Source: Prochlorococcus sp. AG-347-I06 (GTDB lineage: Bacteria > Cyanobacteriota > Cyanobacteriia > PCC-6307 > Cyanobiaceae). From it: a stretch of DNA of 64,000 nt. The notes under the pieces were generated by a model. It was given only the letters and a program-made list of their open reading frames with translations. It was not told the origin of the DNA and searched no databases. Below, piece after piece: positions 17,051-26,563 of the stretch (positions are counted from its first letter, which is position 1; each line of letters begins with the position of its first letter). Both the position numbers and the translations under genes were made by a program. The DNA lies in assembly GCA_003281605.1 (NCBI GenBank), contig QCBM01000001.1, positions 186,001 through 250,000 of the forward strand, in the 5' to 3' direction.

Positions 17051-18553
17051 TCAAGTTAAACTATTTTTGATTTTACCATTTATTAATTCGCCAACTATTG
17101 CGATGGAGCTATAAGCTATCAAAACTATTGTAACTTCTTGCCATGCGAAGGAACTTAGTGATTCTTGCAATTGCCAACCTAGACCAACACTTCCAATAAC
17201 CCCAACAATTGCAGTTTCTCTAAAAATAATGTCAGATCTATAAGCGCAATATGCTAAGTAACTTTTTGCTTGTTGAGAAAATAAACCTAAAAGCCAACTA
17301 GTCTTTTTTGAGATTCCTAGAGATTTCATCGCAATATAATTTCTCTTGTCTTGGCTATCTAGATTTGTAAAAAGTAATTTGCTAGTAATACCGGCGTTGT
17401 GGAGACCTAATGTTAAAGCTGCTAAAGATACAGAAGGATTATTAAAAGTTAATAGAGTTAGAAGTATTAAAGGTGTAGGTATTAAACGTAATAAAAATCC
17501 AAAAATTTTTATAAAAATTTTAGAAGTATTGTTGTTAAAAATTCCTATTACTAATGGAGGTAAACTAATTGCAATTCCTGTTGATAAAAGACTTAAAATT
17601 ATTGTTTCTAATATAAGTTTTAAGAAATCAAATAATCCTAAATCTGAGCTTGATTTAAATAGAGAACTAACGGAATTAAAATTTTCAAAATTATTATTAA
17701 AAATAAAATAAAGAAAATATGAAAAAGAAAATAAAATTGTTATCAAAAAAACTGAAATAAAAAAAATAGATAGAATTTTATTTGTAGTTTTAAATTTTAT
17801 TTTTTTTAATATTAATCCAGAAAGAATTATCAAAATTGCTAAGGACCATAAATAAGTCCATAACTCTTTAAAATTCAAAGTTTGGAAAGATAAAAAAATA
17901 CTGGTACCTATTCCTCCAATACCAAAAAGTCCTAAAATCACTGTACTTCTTATTGAACACTCTAATCGATATAAACCAAAGTTTTTAAATGTATTTATTA
18001 TTGGATTCCATATTAAAGTTAGTAAAGAAGAAAATTTAGGTGCATTTATTTGATTTATAGATTCAAATCTTTTGTAGTCAATAGTTTCTAATTGTTCAGC
18101 AAAAACTTTTGAATTTACAGCAATATAAGGAATACATATAGCTATTATTCCTATCGAAAAATTTATTCCATATATTTGCATTAATAGTATTCCCCAAACC
18201 ACTTCATGAATAGATCTAATTATTGTTAGAAAAAACCTTATTATGCGGTAGAAAAAATTTGGAATATTAAAGATTTTATAAAAAATATTTGAGGATATTA
18301 TTCCAAAAATTGCTCCAAAAATAATACTTACTAACCAACTAAAAAAACCAATTAAGATAGTTTCATTTAATCGCTTAATAACGGAAATAATAATTTCATT
18401 ATCAATCTTTGGATTAAATGCAGAAATTAAGAATTCTTGGAATAATTTAAATCCTCCAAAATGAATATTGTTTATTAATTGATACCCTAGAGGTATGGAT
18501 ACCAAAATTGGAATAAAAGATAATGAGGTATAGTTTAATTTTAATTTGTTCAA
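17051..18553 (-). CDS. phnE: Phosphonate/phosphite-type ABC transporter permease, fused double domain
   Basis: 500 residues, about twice the length of a single PhnE. Two homologous permease halves are visible: the first (about 60-240) with FGAIFGIISS and an EAA-type loop near QINAPKFSSLLTLIW, the second (about 305-495) with LATGIA-like helix, MKSLGISKKTSWLLGLF as the EAA loop and FRETAIVGVIGSVGLGW near the end. About twelve membrane helices in total. One chain therefore forms the whole membrane pore. Only 4 nt separate it from phnC. Confidence 0.9.
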   Translation of the reverse strand: MNKLKLNYTSLSFIPILVSIPLGYQLINNIHFGGFKLFQEFLISAFNPKIDNEIIISVIKRLNETILIGFFSWLVSIIFGAIFGIISSNIFYKIFNIPNFFYRIIRFFLTIIRSIHEVVWGILLMQIYGINFSIGIIAICIPYIAVNSKVFAEQLETIDYKRFESINQINAPKFSSLLTLIWNPIINTFKNFGLYRLECSIRSTVILGLFGIGGIGTSIFLSFQTLNFKELWTYLWSLAILIILSGLILKKIKFKTTNKILSIFFISVFLITILFSFSYFLYFIFNNNFENFNSVSSLFKSSSDLGLFDFLKLILETIILSLLSTGIAISLPPLVIGIFNNNTSKIFIKIFGFLLRLIPTPLILLTLLTFNNPSVSLAALTLGLHNAGITSKLLFTNLDSQDKRNYIAMKSLGISKKTSWLLGLFSQQAKSYLAYCAYRSDIIFRETAIVGVIGSVGLGWQLQESLSSFAWQEVTIVLIAYSSIAIVGELINGKIKNSLT

Positions 18554-18557
18554 CTAT

Positions 18558-19298
18558 TTAATATATTTTGTCTAAATGAATCTTCTTTAAGTTATTTCTT
18601 TTGATATTGAAAAAAATTTTACCATCCCTGATTCCAACAACTTTATCGAAATCCTTCAGTAAATCTAATCGATGTAATGCAACTAATGCCGTCTTTGGGG
18701 ATTTTTTTGTATTATTTTTATCGACACTTTCTAGAATTAGGTTTTTAATTGTTGTTATCAATTTGGGATCTAGATTATTAAAAGGCTCATCTGCAAGTAA
18801 TATATTTGATCCTTGAATTAATGATCTTGCTATAGCTACCCTTTGTTTTTGTCCCCCCGATAGTTTTCTGATTTTTTTGTCGTAAATAGAGTTATGAAGT
18901 CTACATAGTTGCATATATTTATGCGCCTTATTAAAAGAACTTATATTTAGTAAATTTTTAAAAGCGAAATAAAAATTGTTTTCCGCTAGTAGTCCACAAT
19001 TGACATTTTGTTCTGCAGAGAGATCATCTATTAATCTTAAATCTTGCCAAATAGTTGTTATCTTACTTTTCTGCTTTCTATCCAATTCCTCAAAACTTTT
19101 ATTAAATAATTTTACCTCACCTTGAGTTGGCTTGATAGTGCCATTAAGTACTGATATAAGTGTGGTTTTTCCTGAACCGCTTTTACCTAATAGTGCAATT
19201 TTCTCCCCTGAATTTATTTTTAAATTTACATTATTTAGAATCAGATTATTTTTGTATTCATAAGATATATTTTTTAATTCTAAGAGAGTATTATTCAT
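18558..19298 (-). CDS. phnC: Phosphonate/phosphite-type ABC transporter ATP-binding protein
   Basis: 246 residues. Walker [16 protein letters not shown]-loop TIWQDLRLIDDLSAEQNV, signature LSGGQKQRVAIARSL, Walker B ILLADEPFNNLD and the H-loop LVALHRLDLL are intact. The Q-loop and the sequence after it match PhnC. It energises uptake by PhnE with the binding protein PhnD. The start overlaps the phnD stop by 4 nt (ATGA type) and its own stop is 4 nt from phnE, a tight three-gene operon. Confidence 0.93.
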   Translation of the reverse strand: MNNTLLELKNISYEYKNNLILNNVNLKINSGEKIALLGKSGSGKTTLISVLNGTIKPTQGEVKLFNKSFEELDRKQKSKITTIWQDLRLIDDLSAEQNVNCGLLAENNFYFAFKNLLNISSFNKAHKYMQLCRLHNSIYDKKIRKLSGGQKQRVAIARSLIQGSNILLADEPFNNLDPKLITTIKNLILESVDKNNTKKSPKTALVALHRLDLLKDFDKVVGIRDGKIFFNIKRNNLKKIHLDKIY

Positions 19299-20188
19299 CT
19301 AATTTTATTTAATTTCCTCCCTATTGACTCTATATTTTTATACTGTTTTGCTTCTGCATTTATAAATCTTTTTGCATTGAACATATCTAAAATCTGTTTA
19401 TGTGCATTTTGATTTATATCTAAATTTAGAATTACTGATTTAAGTTTTTTTGTAAAACCTTCACCGAATCTATTTTCAAGATCCCCTTGAGCTAACCAAT
19501 GATAGTCAACATATTCTGGGGTGATCCAGAATAACTCTAAATTACTTGTTCTTTTGGGATTATTTTTAAGATTTTTTTCCCAAACTTGTTTATTTAAAGC
19601 TCCAGCATCAAATGCCCCACTATTTACTAAAGCTATAGTGGTATCATGACTCCCACTAAAGCCTGCTTTTTTTCCTTTAAAATGTTTAATTTCTACCCCT
19701 GCTTGATTTAAAAAATATTCTGGCATCAATCTTCCAGAAGTTGAGTTTTCAGAGCCAAAAGTAAATCTTAAATTCTTTAGTTTTTTAAGTCCTTTAATAT
19801 TTGAAATTGAGTTAAGTTCTAAATTTTTGTTTACTATAAAAACACTTTTAAATTCCTTATCGATATCTCTTTGAGCAATAACAATTGAATTAGGATTTTG
19901 TAATCTTGCTTGAACTCCTGATAAACCGCCAAACCAAACTAAATCTAAATCATTAGTTCTAAATCCAGTTACTGCTGCAACATAATTAATAACAGGAATG
20001 TATTTAACTTCTACATCAAGTTGTTTGGATAATTCTTTTGAAAATAAATTAAATCTTTTGTCTAAAACATCTTGGTTTTGATCAGGTATTGCTCCAACTT
20101 TTAAAACTTTGGGATTTGAAAATACAGGTGATGAAAAAATAGAAAATAATAGAGATGAACTTAGTAGGAGATTTTTTAAATTAAACAT
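19295..20188 (-). CDS. phnD: Phosphonate/phosphite-type ABC substrate-binding protein
   Basis: 297 residues. Signal peptide about 1-24 (LLSSSLLFSIFSSPVFS). The mature part has the PhnD signature VGAIPDQNQ and the ligand-site segments FRTNDLDLVWFGG and TFGSENSTSGRL, so it binds a small phosphorus oxyanion in the periplasm. From memory, Prochlorococcus PhnD1 homologues bind phosphite and methylphosphonate; the ligand here is not proven. The gene starts only 10 nt after the aspC stop, so aspC, phnD, phnC and phnE look like one transcript. No C-P lyase gene is in the window. Confidence 0.92.
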   Translation of the reverse strand: MFNLKNLLLSSSLLFSIFSSPVFSNPKVLKVGAIPDQNQDVLDKRFNLFSKELSKQLDVEVKYIPVINYVAAVTGFRTNDLDLVWFGGLSGVQARLQNPNSIVIAQRDIDKEFKSVFIVNKNLELNSISNIKGLKKLKNLRFTFGSENSTSGRLMPEYFLNQAGVEIKHFKGKKAGFSGSHDTTIALVNSGAFDAGALNKQVWEKNLKNNPKRTSNLELFWITPEYVDYHWLAQGDLENRFGEGFTKKLKSVILNLDINQNAHKQILDMFNAKRFINAEAKQYKNIESIGRKLNKIR

Positions 20189-20198
20189 AATTGAATAA

Positions 20199-21395
20199 TC
20201 AATAATATTTACAAATTGTTTTTTTGAGTCTTTTTAGCCCATCTTTTATTTTCACTTCTGAAGCGGCACAAGATATTCTTATACATTCGTCAGCTCCAAA
20301 AGCTTTTCCAGGTACAACAACTAATCCATAATCTTGAAGAGCTTTATTGCAGAAATCAACGGAAGTAATTGAAGAGTTAGGTAATTTTGGAAATGCGTAA
20401 AATGCTCCATTGGGTTCTTCAATATGTATTCCATTTATATCCTTAAGGCCCTCATAGAGAAGACTTCTTCTTTGATCATAATGTCTATTTATCATTGAGA
20501 AAAATTCATTATTAATTGTTAAAGCCTCTAAAGCACCTTTTTGAACAAAAGAGCAAACATTACTTGTACTTTGACTTTGTAATGCTGAGGATGCTTTGAT
20601 TACATCTTTTGGACCTACTAAATAACCTATCCTCCAGCCAGTCATAGCCCAACCTTTCGCAAATCCATTTATTATAAAAATCCTATCTTTTAAGTCATTT
20701 GCTAATGAAGATAAACTGTAGTGTTTAAATTCTTTTTTAAGAATTAGTTCGTAAATCTCATCAGATAGAATATTGATATTTGGATTTTCTCTAGCTAAAT
20801 CGGCAATTTGTAATAATTCTTCCTTTGACATAACTCTTCCAGTAGGGTTATTAGGAGAATTGATAATTATAAATTTAGTTTTTGAAGAGACTTTAGACTT
20901 CAAATCTTTTATATTTATTTTGAATCCATCTTCTGCAGAAGAATTTGTAAAAATCGGCTTCCCACCCGCCAATCTAACCATCTGGGGATAACTTAACCAA
21001 TATGGAGAAGGAATAATAACTTCATCTCCAGTATTTAAAAAGACTTGGAAAAGATTATATATTGCTTGCTTAGCACCATTTGTTACCATTACATTTTCAA
21101 ATTCATAATCTAAATCGTTTTGAATTCGAAGTTTATTCGCAATTGCTTTTCGGAGATCTAAATTCCCCGCTGCGGGCCCGTACTTTGTAAATCCATCAAA
21201 TATAGCTTTACTTGTAGCCTCTATAACTTCTTTTGGGGCATCAAAATCAGGTTCTCCTGCACTTAAATTGCAAATATCTACACCTTCTGCAGATAATTGA
21301 TTTGCTTTAGCACTTATCTGCAATGTAAGAGAAGGCTCAATTGAAAGTGCCCGATCAGATAAATTAACTTGACTCATTGACTTATGACTTTTCAA
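20199..21395 (-). CDS. aspC: Aspartate aminotransferase family (PLP, class I)
   Basis: 398 residues, a cytoplasmic PLP enzyme that transfers amino groups between aspartate and 2-oxoglutarate. Class I motifs are present: NSPNNPTGRVMS (substrate/PLP pocket), LSDEIYELIL (Asp holding the PLP pyridine nitrogen), FAKGWAMTGWRIGYLVGP (catalytic lysine in FAKG) and the arginine motif RISCAAS near the C-terminus. Length fits the subgroup Ib enzymes, some of which also use prephenate. It is first in the run leading to phnDCE. Confidence 0.93.
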   Translation of the reverse strand: MKSHKSMSQVNLSDRALSIEPSLTLQISAKANQLSAEGVDICNLSAGEPDFDAPKEVIEATSKAIFDGFTKYGPAAGNLDLRKAIANKLRIQNDLDYEFENVMVTNGAKQAIYNLFQVFLNTGDEVIIPSPYWLSYPQMVRLAGGKPIFTNSSAEDGFKINIKDLKSKVSSKTKFIIINSPNNPTGRVMSKEELLQIADLARENPNINILSDEIYELILKKEFKHYSLSSLANDLKDRIFIINGFAKGWAMTGWRIGYLVGPKDVIKASSALQSQSTSNVCSFVQKGALEALTINNEFFSMINRHYDQRRSLLYEGLKDINGIHIEEPNGAFYAFPKLPNSSITSVDFCNKALQDYGLVVVPGKAFGADECIRISCAASEVKIKDGLKRLKKTICKYY

Positions 21396-21539
21396 ATATA
21401 ACTTTTTAATAATGACAAATGCATAAATTAAGAATAAATAAAATTATCACACTATGGTTTAATTTGGTTCATTTTCTTAATCTATTTTATTTTCATGTTT
21501 TGAGTTCTTAAGATAAAAATATTTAAAGTTTTATTTTCG

Positions 21540-22043
21540 GTGAAAAGGTTAGTAATTGGGAGAGGAAGTGTATTTGCAGATTTGTTAATAATTGGAGAGG
21601 CACCTGGAGCACAGGAAGATTTAGAAGGAAAACCTTATGTAGGCAAATCTGGTAAGTTATTAAACGAATTATTAATACAAGCTGGTATTGACTATAAGCG
21701 GGATGTTTATTTTTGTAATGTAATTAAATGTCGTCCACCAAATAATAGAAAACCCACTGCTAGAGAAATTAATATTCATAAACCTTGGTTATTACAGCAA
21801 ATAAAGCTAGTTGATCCAAAATTTATATTACTTACTGGTTCTACTGCTATGAGAGCTATTTTAGAAGTTAAAGATCCTATAAGTAATTTAAGAGGTCAAT
21901 GGATTAAAAAAGATGGGAGAGAAATTATGGTAATTTTTCATCCATCTTATTTGTTGAGATTTCCTTCAAAAGAAATCAATAAACCTTACCATCTAACTTT
22001 GAAAGACCTAGAGAATGTAAGTGGTAAACTATATGCCGTATAA
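21540..22043 (+). CDS. Family 4-like uracil-DNA glycosylase, Fe-S cysteines apparently lost
   Basis: 167 residues. Motif A GEAPGAQEDLEGKPYVG and the C-terminal FHPSYLLRFP are those of family 4 UDGs, which excise uracil from DNA. The family normally binds a 4Fe-4S cluster through four cysteines. Here the protein starts right at the VIGRGSVFADLLIIGEAPG segment, so the two N-terminal cysteines are absent, and the fourth site (E-x3-C-x2-[WY]L) reads EINIHKPWL, with no Cys. Only the CRPP cysteine remains. The frame upstream to the previous stop at 21501 contains no cysteine. Start GTG. Activity is uncertain. Confidence 0.82.
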   Translation: MKRLVIGRGSVFADLLIIGEAPGAQEDLEGKPYVGKSGKLLNELLIQAGIDYKRDVYFCNVIKCRPPNNRKPTAREINIHKPWLLQQIKLVDPKFILLTGSTAMRAILEVKDPISNLRGQWIKKDGREIMVIFHPSYLLRFPSKEINKPYHLTLKDLENVSGKLYAV

Positions 22044-22078
22044 TTTAGTGAAATCCTTTTTGAATATCAAGAATTTTA

Positions 22079-23296
22079 ATGTCATTAACTCAATCAAAAG
22101 AGGTTAATAGTCTCTCCAAAAGATATTCAACTCATATTGAGAGAAGGATAACTAGAACAGTAATGGTGGGTGATGTAGCTATTGGAAGTGATTATCCAGT
22201 AAGAGTTCAGTCGATGATAAATGAAGATACGATGGATGTCGAAAATGCTTACTTAGCTATTAAAAGACTTCATGAAGTGGGTTGTGAAATAGTAAGATTA
22301 ACTGTTCCTTCCTTAGCACATGCCAAAGCAGTAGGAGATATAAAGGCGAAATTATTAGAAAATAATATAAACACCCCCTTGGTGGCTGATGTTCACCATA
22401 ATGGTATGAAAATTGCAATGGAAGTTGCAAAACATGTTGATAAAGTAAGAATTAATCCTGGATTGTTTGTTTTTGAAAAATCAGATCCTACAAGAACTGA
22501 ATATACAGATGAGGAATTTGAAACTATTAAGCAAACAATACTTAAAAGATTTACCCCTTTAGTTGAAGTTTTAAAAGCTAAAAACAAAGCTCTAAGGATT
22601 GGAGTTAATCATGGGTCTCTATCTGAGAGGATGCTTTTTACTTATGGCGATACGCCATTAGGAATGACAGAATCTGCGATGGAGTTCGTCAAAATTTGTG
22701 ATGAGCTTGATTTTCACAACATAATTATTTCTATGAAAGCTTCTAGGGCTCCTGTCATGATGGCAGCTTACAGAATGATTGCTGATAGGCTTGACTCAGA
22801 AGGATATAACTATCCCTTACATTTGGGAGTGACCGAAGCTGGTGATGGTGATTATGGAAGGATTAAAAGTACTGCTGGAATTGGAACGCTTTTAGCAGAG
22901 GGATTAGGAGATACCATCAGGGTTTCCTTAACAGAAGCTCCAGAAAAGGAAATACCGGTATGCTATTCAATTTTGCAATCTTTAGGATTAAGAAAAACAA
23001 TGGTTGAATACATCAGTTGCCCTAGTTGTGGTAGAACACTTTTCAATCTAGAAGAAGTTGTAGATAAAGTTAGGAACGCCACTTCACATTTAACGGGTCT
23101 AGATATAGCAATAATGGGATGTATTGTTAATGGGCCAGGAGAAATGGCAGATGCTGATTATGGTTATGTTGGGAAAGGTAAAGGAACTATTGCCTTATAT
23201 AGAAGGAAAGAAGAGATAAAAAGAGTACCTGAAGATGAGGGTGTTAATGCTTTAATCCAACTTATTAAGGATGATGGCAAGTGGATTGATCCTTAA
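22079..23296 (+). CDS. ispG: 4-hydroxy-3-methylbut-2-enyl diphosphate synthase
   Basis: 405 residues. IspG reduces MEcPP to HMBPP in the plastid-type MEP isoprenoid pathway. The TIM barrel has [13 protein letters not shown] and RINPGLF; the Fe-S cluster ligands are CPSCGRTL and GCIVNGPGE in the C-terminal domain, all intact. Cyanobacterial IspG uses ferredoxin as reductant. A normal-length, cytoplasmic enzyme. Confidence 0.97.
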   Translation: MSLTQSKEVNSLSKRYSTHIERRITRTVMVGDVAIGSDYPVRVQSMINEDTMDVENAYLAIKRLHEVGCEIVRLTVPSLAHAKAVGDIKAKLLENNINTPLVADVHHNGMKIAMEVAKHVDKVRINPGLFVFEKSDPTRTEYTDEEFETIKQTILKRFTPLVEVLKAKNKALRIGVNHGSLSERMLFTYGDTPLGMTESAMEFVKICDELDFHNIIISMKASRAPVMMAAYRMIADRLDSEGYNYPLHLGVTEAGDGDYGRIKSTAGIGTLLAEGLGDTIRVSLTEAPEKEIPVCYSILQSLGLRKTMVEYISCPSCGRTLFNLEEVVDKVRNATSHLTGLDIAIMGCIVNGPGEMADADYGYVGKGKGTIALYRRKEEIKRVPEDEGVNALIQLIKDDGKWIDP

Positions 23297-23357
23297 GTAT
23301 TTGTCAAATTTTTGAATTATAAATAAATTCTTTTTATAATAGAAAATATCGAATTAT

Positions 23358-24692
23358 TTGAAGATAAGAAAATTGCTTAAAAAAAAATATATATTTCTGT
23401 TTGCGACATCCTTTTCTGGGTTATTTTTAAATAATTTTGCAGAGGCAACAGTTTTAAATAATAGTTATAAAGAAGTAATTGATCATGTTTGGCAAATTGT
23501 ATATAGAGATTTTCTTGATTCAAACGGCAAATTTCAAAAGTCCAATTGGATTAATCTAAGAAAAGAAGTTTTGTCAAAAACATATTCAGACAGCAATGAA
23601 GCATATGATGCGATTAGAGATATGCTTTCTAATTTAGATGATTCTTATACAAGATTTTTAGAACCTAAAGAATTTAATCAAATGAGAATTGATACCTCTG
23701 GCGAATTAACTGGAGTTGGTATCCAAATAGTTAAGGATAAAGAATCTGATGATTTAATAATTATTTCTCCCATAGAGGGCACCCCTGCATTTGATGCTGG
23801 AATTAAAGCTAAAGATAAAATATTATCCATAGATGATATTTCTACTGAAGGTATGAATATTGAGGATGCCGTGAAATTAATAAGAGGACAAAGAGGTACA
23901 AAAGTAAAGCTTGAAATTCTTAGAGGTTCTCAATCCTTTTTTAAGACTTTATCAAGAGAAAAAATTGAAATAAAATCTGTATCAAGTAAAGTCAATCAAA
24001 CCAAAAATGGCTTATCAATTGGCTATGTAAGAATTAAACAATTTAATGCAAATGCATCCAAAGAAACTAGAGATGTTATCAAGGATTTAGAAACAAAAAA
24101 AGTCGCAGGATATGTTCTTGACTTGAGAAGTAATCCTGGAGGTTTATTAGAATCAAGCATTGATATCTCAAGGCACTTCATTAACAAAGGAGTAATAGTA
24201 AGTACTGTAAGTAAAGATGGTTTAAAAGAAACAAAAAAAGGAAATGGTCAAGCTTTAACAAAAAAGCCCTTAGTTGTATTAGTTAATGAGGGTTCTGCTA
24301 GTGCTAGTGAAATAGTCTCTGGTGCAATAAAGGACAACAAAAGAGGAAAATTAGTCGGGAAGAAAACGTTTGGGAAAGGTTTAGTTCAATCTATGAGAAC
24401 ACTAGTTGATGGTTCAGGTCTAACTGTTACAGTCGCTAAGTATTTAACTCCGAACGGCACTGACATAAACAAATCTGGAATTATTCCAGACATAGAAGTA
24501 AGAATGAATATAAAACCTATACTTCAAAGAGAGATAGGAACTAGAAAAGATAAACAATATAGAGCTGGTGAAAAAGAGCTAATAAATATAATTAATAGAA
24601 AGAATCAGATAAGCGAATTTAAGCCCGACACCACAAATCTTAATGCATTCCTAAAAATTAATAAGGAAGATAAAGTATTTTCATTAAATTAA
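23358..24692 (+). CDS. ctpA: Carboxyl-terminal processing protease (S41)
   Basis: 444 residues. CtpA-type proteases mature the C-terminus of D1 in photosystem II. A signal peptide (about 1-29) targets it to the lumen or periplasm. A PDZ domain (about 107-195, with LTGVGIQIVKD and SPIEGTPAFDAGI) precedes the S41 domain, whose catalytic serine lies in NEGSASASEIV and lysine in GKKTFGKGLVQ. Several Ctp paralogues exist in cyanobacteria, so the D1 role is likely but not certain. The start is TTG at 23358. The 3' end overlaps nadA by 4 nt, tail to tail. Confidence 0.92.
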   Translation: MKIRKLLKKKYIFLFATSFSGLFLNNFAEATVLNNSYKEVIDHVWQIVYRDFLDSNGKFQKSNWINLRKEVLSKTYSDSNEAYDAIRDMLSNLDDSYTRFLEPKEFNQMRIDTSGELTGVGIQIVKDKESDDLIIISPIEGTPAFDAGIKAKDKILSIDDISTEGMNIEDAVKLIRGQRGTKVKLEILRGSQSFFKTLSREKIEIKSVSSKVNQTKNGLSIGYVRIKQFNANASKETRDVIKDLETKKVAGYVLDLRSNPGGLLESSIDISRHFINKGVIVSTVSKDGLKETKKGNGQALTKKPLVVLVNEGSASASEIVSGAIKDNKRGKLVGKKTFGKGLVQSMRTLVDGSGLTVTVAKYLTPNGTDINKSGIIPDIEVRMNIKPILQREIGTRKDKQYRAGEKELINIINRKNQISEFKPDTTNLNAFLKINKEDKVFSLN

Positions 24693-25603
24693 TTACTCAT
24701 ATCCAGCATTCTCTTTATTGGCACATAGGCTCTTCTTATTATTTCTGGGTCTAGTTCGATAGACGGAGAATAATTTTTCAAACAATCAAGAATTTTTTCT
24801 AAAGTATTTAATTTCATATATGGACACTCGTTACATTTACAACCTTCTACATCTGGGACTTCAATAAAAATTTTATTTGGTTCTTTCTTTTTCATTTGAT
24901 GGATTATTCCAGGTTCAGTTAGTACCATGTAAGTTTTAGATGGATCTTTACTTACGAAATCAAGCAGCTTACTTGTTGATCCAATAAAGTCTGAAAGAAT
25001 TAGTAAATTTTGACTACATTCAGGATGAGCAATTACTTTTGAATCTGGATTTTGATATTTTAATTTTAGAAGGGCTTCTTCACTAAATGATTCATGAACA
25101 ATGCAGCTGCCAGGCCATAATTTAAGATCTCTTCCTGAATTTTTCTGTACCCATCTCCCAAGGTTCTGATCTGGCGCAAATATTATCTTTTTATCTTCAG
25201 GTATCTTTTTAATTAATGAGACTGCATTACTGCTTGTACATATCAAATCACTTTGAGCTTTTACTTCTGCAGTGCAATTTATATAACTTACGACATAATG
25301 ATCTGGATTTTCTTCCCTGAATTTTTGAAATTTATCTGAAGGACAATCGTCTGCTAATGAGCATCCTGCGTCAATATCTGGTAATAGGACTGTTTTATTA
25401 GGGCTAAGTATTTTTGCGGTTTCAGCCATAAAGTGCACACCGCAAAAAATTATTATATCTGCGTCATTATTTGCAGCTTTCCTAGAAAGATCTAATGAAT
25501 CTCCAATAAAATCTGCAATTTCCTGAATCTCTGGTGCTTGATAATAGTGCGCAAGAATAATTGCATTAGCTTTTTTGCAACGCTCCTTGATTTCAGAAAT
25601 CAA
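24689..25603 (-). CDS. nadA: Quinolinate synthase A
   Basis: 304 residues. NadA condenses iminoaspartate and dihydroxyacetone phosphate to quinolinate in NAD synthesis. Three cysteine sites for the 4Fe-4S cluster are visible: FCGVHFMAETAKIL, INCTAEVKA/ICTSSNAV and the C-terminal CKCNECPYM motif. The annotated start is TTG at 25603. The frame stays open upstream for another 18 codons to CTG at 25657 (TSITSTAKQK...), which may be the true N-terminus, since many relatives carry such a leader. The gene is divergent from the phosphoesterase, with a shared promoter gap. Confidence 0.94.
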   Translation of the reverse strand: MISEIKERCKKANAIILAHYYQAPEIQEIADFIGDSLDLSRKAANNDADIIIFCGVHFMAETAKILSPNKTVLLPDIDAGCSLADDCPSDKFQKFREENPDHYVVSYINCTAEVKAQSDLICTSSNAVSLIKKIPEDKKIIFAPDQNLGRWVQKNSGRDLKLWPGSCIVHESFSEEALLKLKYQNPDSKVIAHPECSQNLLILSDFIGSTSKLLDFVSKDPSKTYMVLTEPGIIHQMKKKEPNKIFIEVPDVEGCKCNECPYMKLNTLEKILDCLKNYSPSIELDPEIIRRAYVPIKRMLDMSN

Positions 25604-25706
25604 ATCCTCTTCGTTTTGAACTGATTTCTGTTTTGCAGTAGAAGTTATACTGGTCAGGATTTAGAATATCTCTAAATAGATTATATGCCTTTAAACAGAA
25701 AAAATT

Positions 25707-26540
25707 CTGACAAATTTAAAAATTGCTATTGTTGGTGACTGTCATGGTCAATGGTCTGAATTAGACTTGAAAGTTTTGTCGATTATCAAACCAAATATTG
25801 TTTTATTTGTTGGTGATATTTCTGATGGAAGTGTCAAAATAATTAAAAAAATCAATGAGATCAAAATTCCTACTTTTGTGATTTTAGGAAATCATGATAG
25901 AGGAAAAGATTCTACAGGCGAAACTCTCTCAAAGCAGATACGTGTTCTTGGTGAAAAATATTGTGCATGGGATTTGAAAGTTTTTAATAATCAAATAAAT
26001 TTATTGTCTGCTAGACCATGTAGTTCTGGCGGAGGCTATTATCTTTCAAAAGAAGTTAAAGGTGTTTATGGACCTATAACCGAACAAGATTCAATAAATA
26101 AAATTATCAAATGTTCAGAAGAGACTGTTGAAGAAATACCTCTAATAATTATGTCTCATGCTGGTCCTTCTGGTTTAGGTTCAGAACCTAAAAGCATTTG
26201 TGGGAAAGACTGGAAATTACCCTCTTTAGATTGGGGAGATAGAGATTTGTCTGCTGCTATTTCTCAAATACAAAAGAGAAGAAAAGTTGATCTTGTAATT
26301 TTTGGTCATATGCACAACCGGCTTAAAAGAAATCTTGGTTTAAGAGAGATGTTTAAAATTGATAGCAAAGGAACGATTTATTTCAACACTGCTGTGGTAC
26401 CAAGATATAAAACTGATGAAGATGGAAAATTGCTAATTAACTTTTCATGGATTGAGTTTGAAAATAAGGAATTAAGGCATGTTTCTCATCGATGGTATTC
26501 AGAGTCTGGTGTAATTCGTGAAGAAGATAAATTTTTTTAG
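25707..26540 (+). CDS. Metallophosphoesterase (TIGR04168-like) with a non-canonical start
   Basis: 277 residues if started at CTG 25707. Calcineurin-like phosphoesterase motifs in order: GDCHGQW (about 11-17), LFVGDISDG, LGNHDRG, SHAGPSG and FGHMHNR, giving the full dinuclear metal site. The first standard start codon, TTG at 25767, would delete the GDCHG metal ligands, and the stop at 25692 leaves only ATT (25704) and CTG (25707) as initiators. CTG is preferred because it gives M-TNLKIAIVGDCHG. No Shine-Dalgarno is visible. The substrate is unknown. Confidence 0.85.
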   Translation: MTNLKIAIVGDCHGQWSELDLKVLSIIKPNIVLFVGDISDGSVKIIKKINEIKIPTFVILGNHDRGKDSTGETLSKQIRVLGEKYCAWDLKVFNNQINLLSARPCSSGGGYYLSKEVKGVYGPITEQDSINKIIKCSEETVEEIPLIIMSHAGPSGLGSEPKSICGKDWKLPSLDWGDRDLSAAISQIQKRRKVDLVIFGHMHNRLKRNLGLREMFKIDSKGTIYFNTAVVPRYKTDEDGKLLINFSWIEFENKELRHVSHRWYSESGVIREEDKFF

Positions 26541-26563
26541 GATTAAATATCTCTGATCATATT

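Noticed and set aside
17346-17711. Plus-strand ORF of 121 codons within phnE
   Set aside because: Antisense shadow of a membrane protein gene; no independent evidence.
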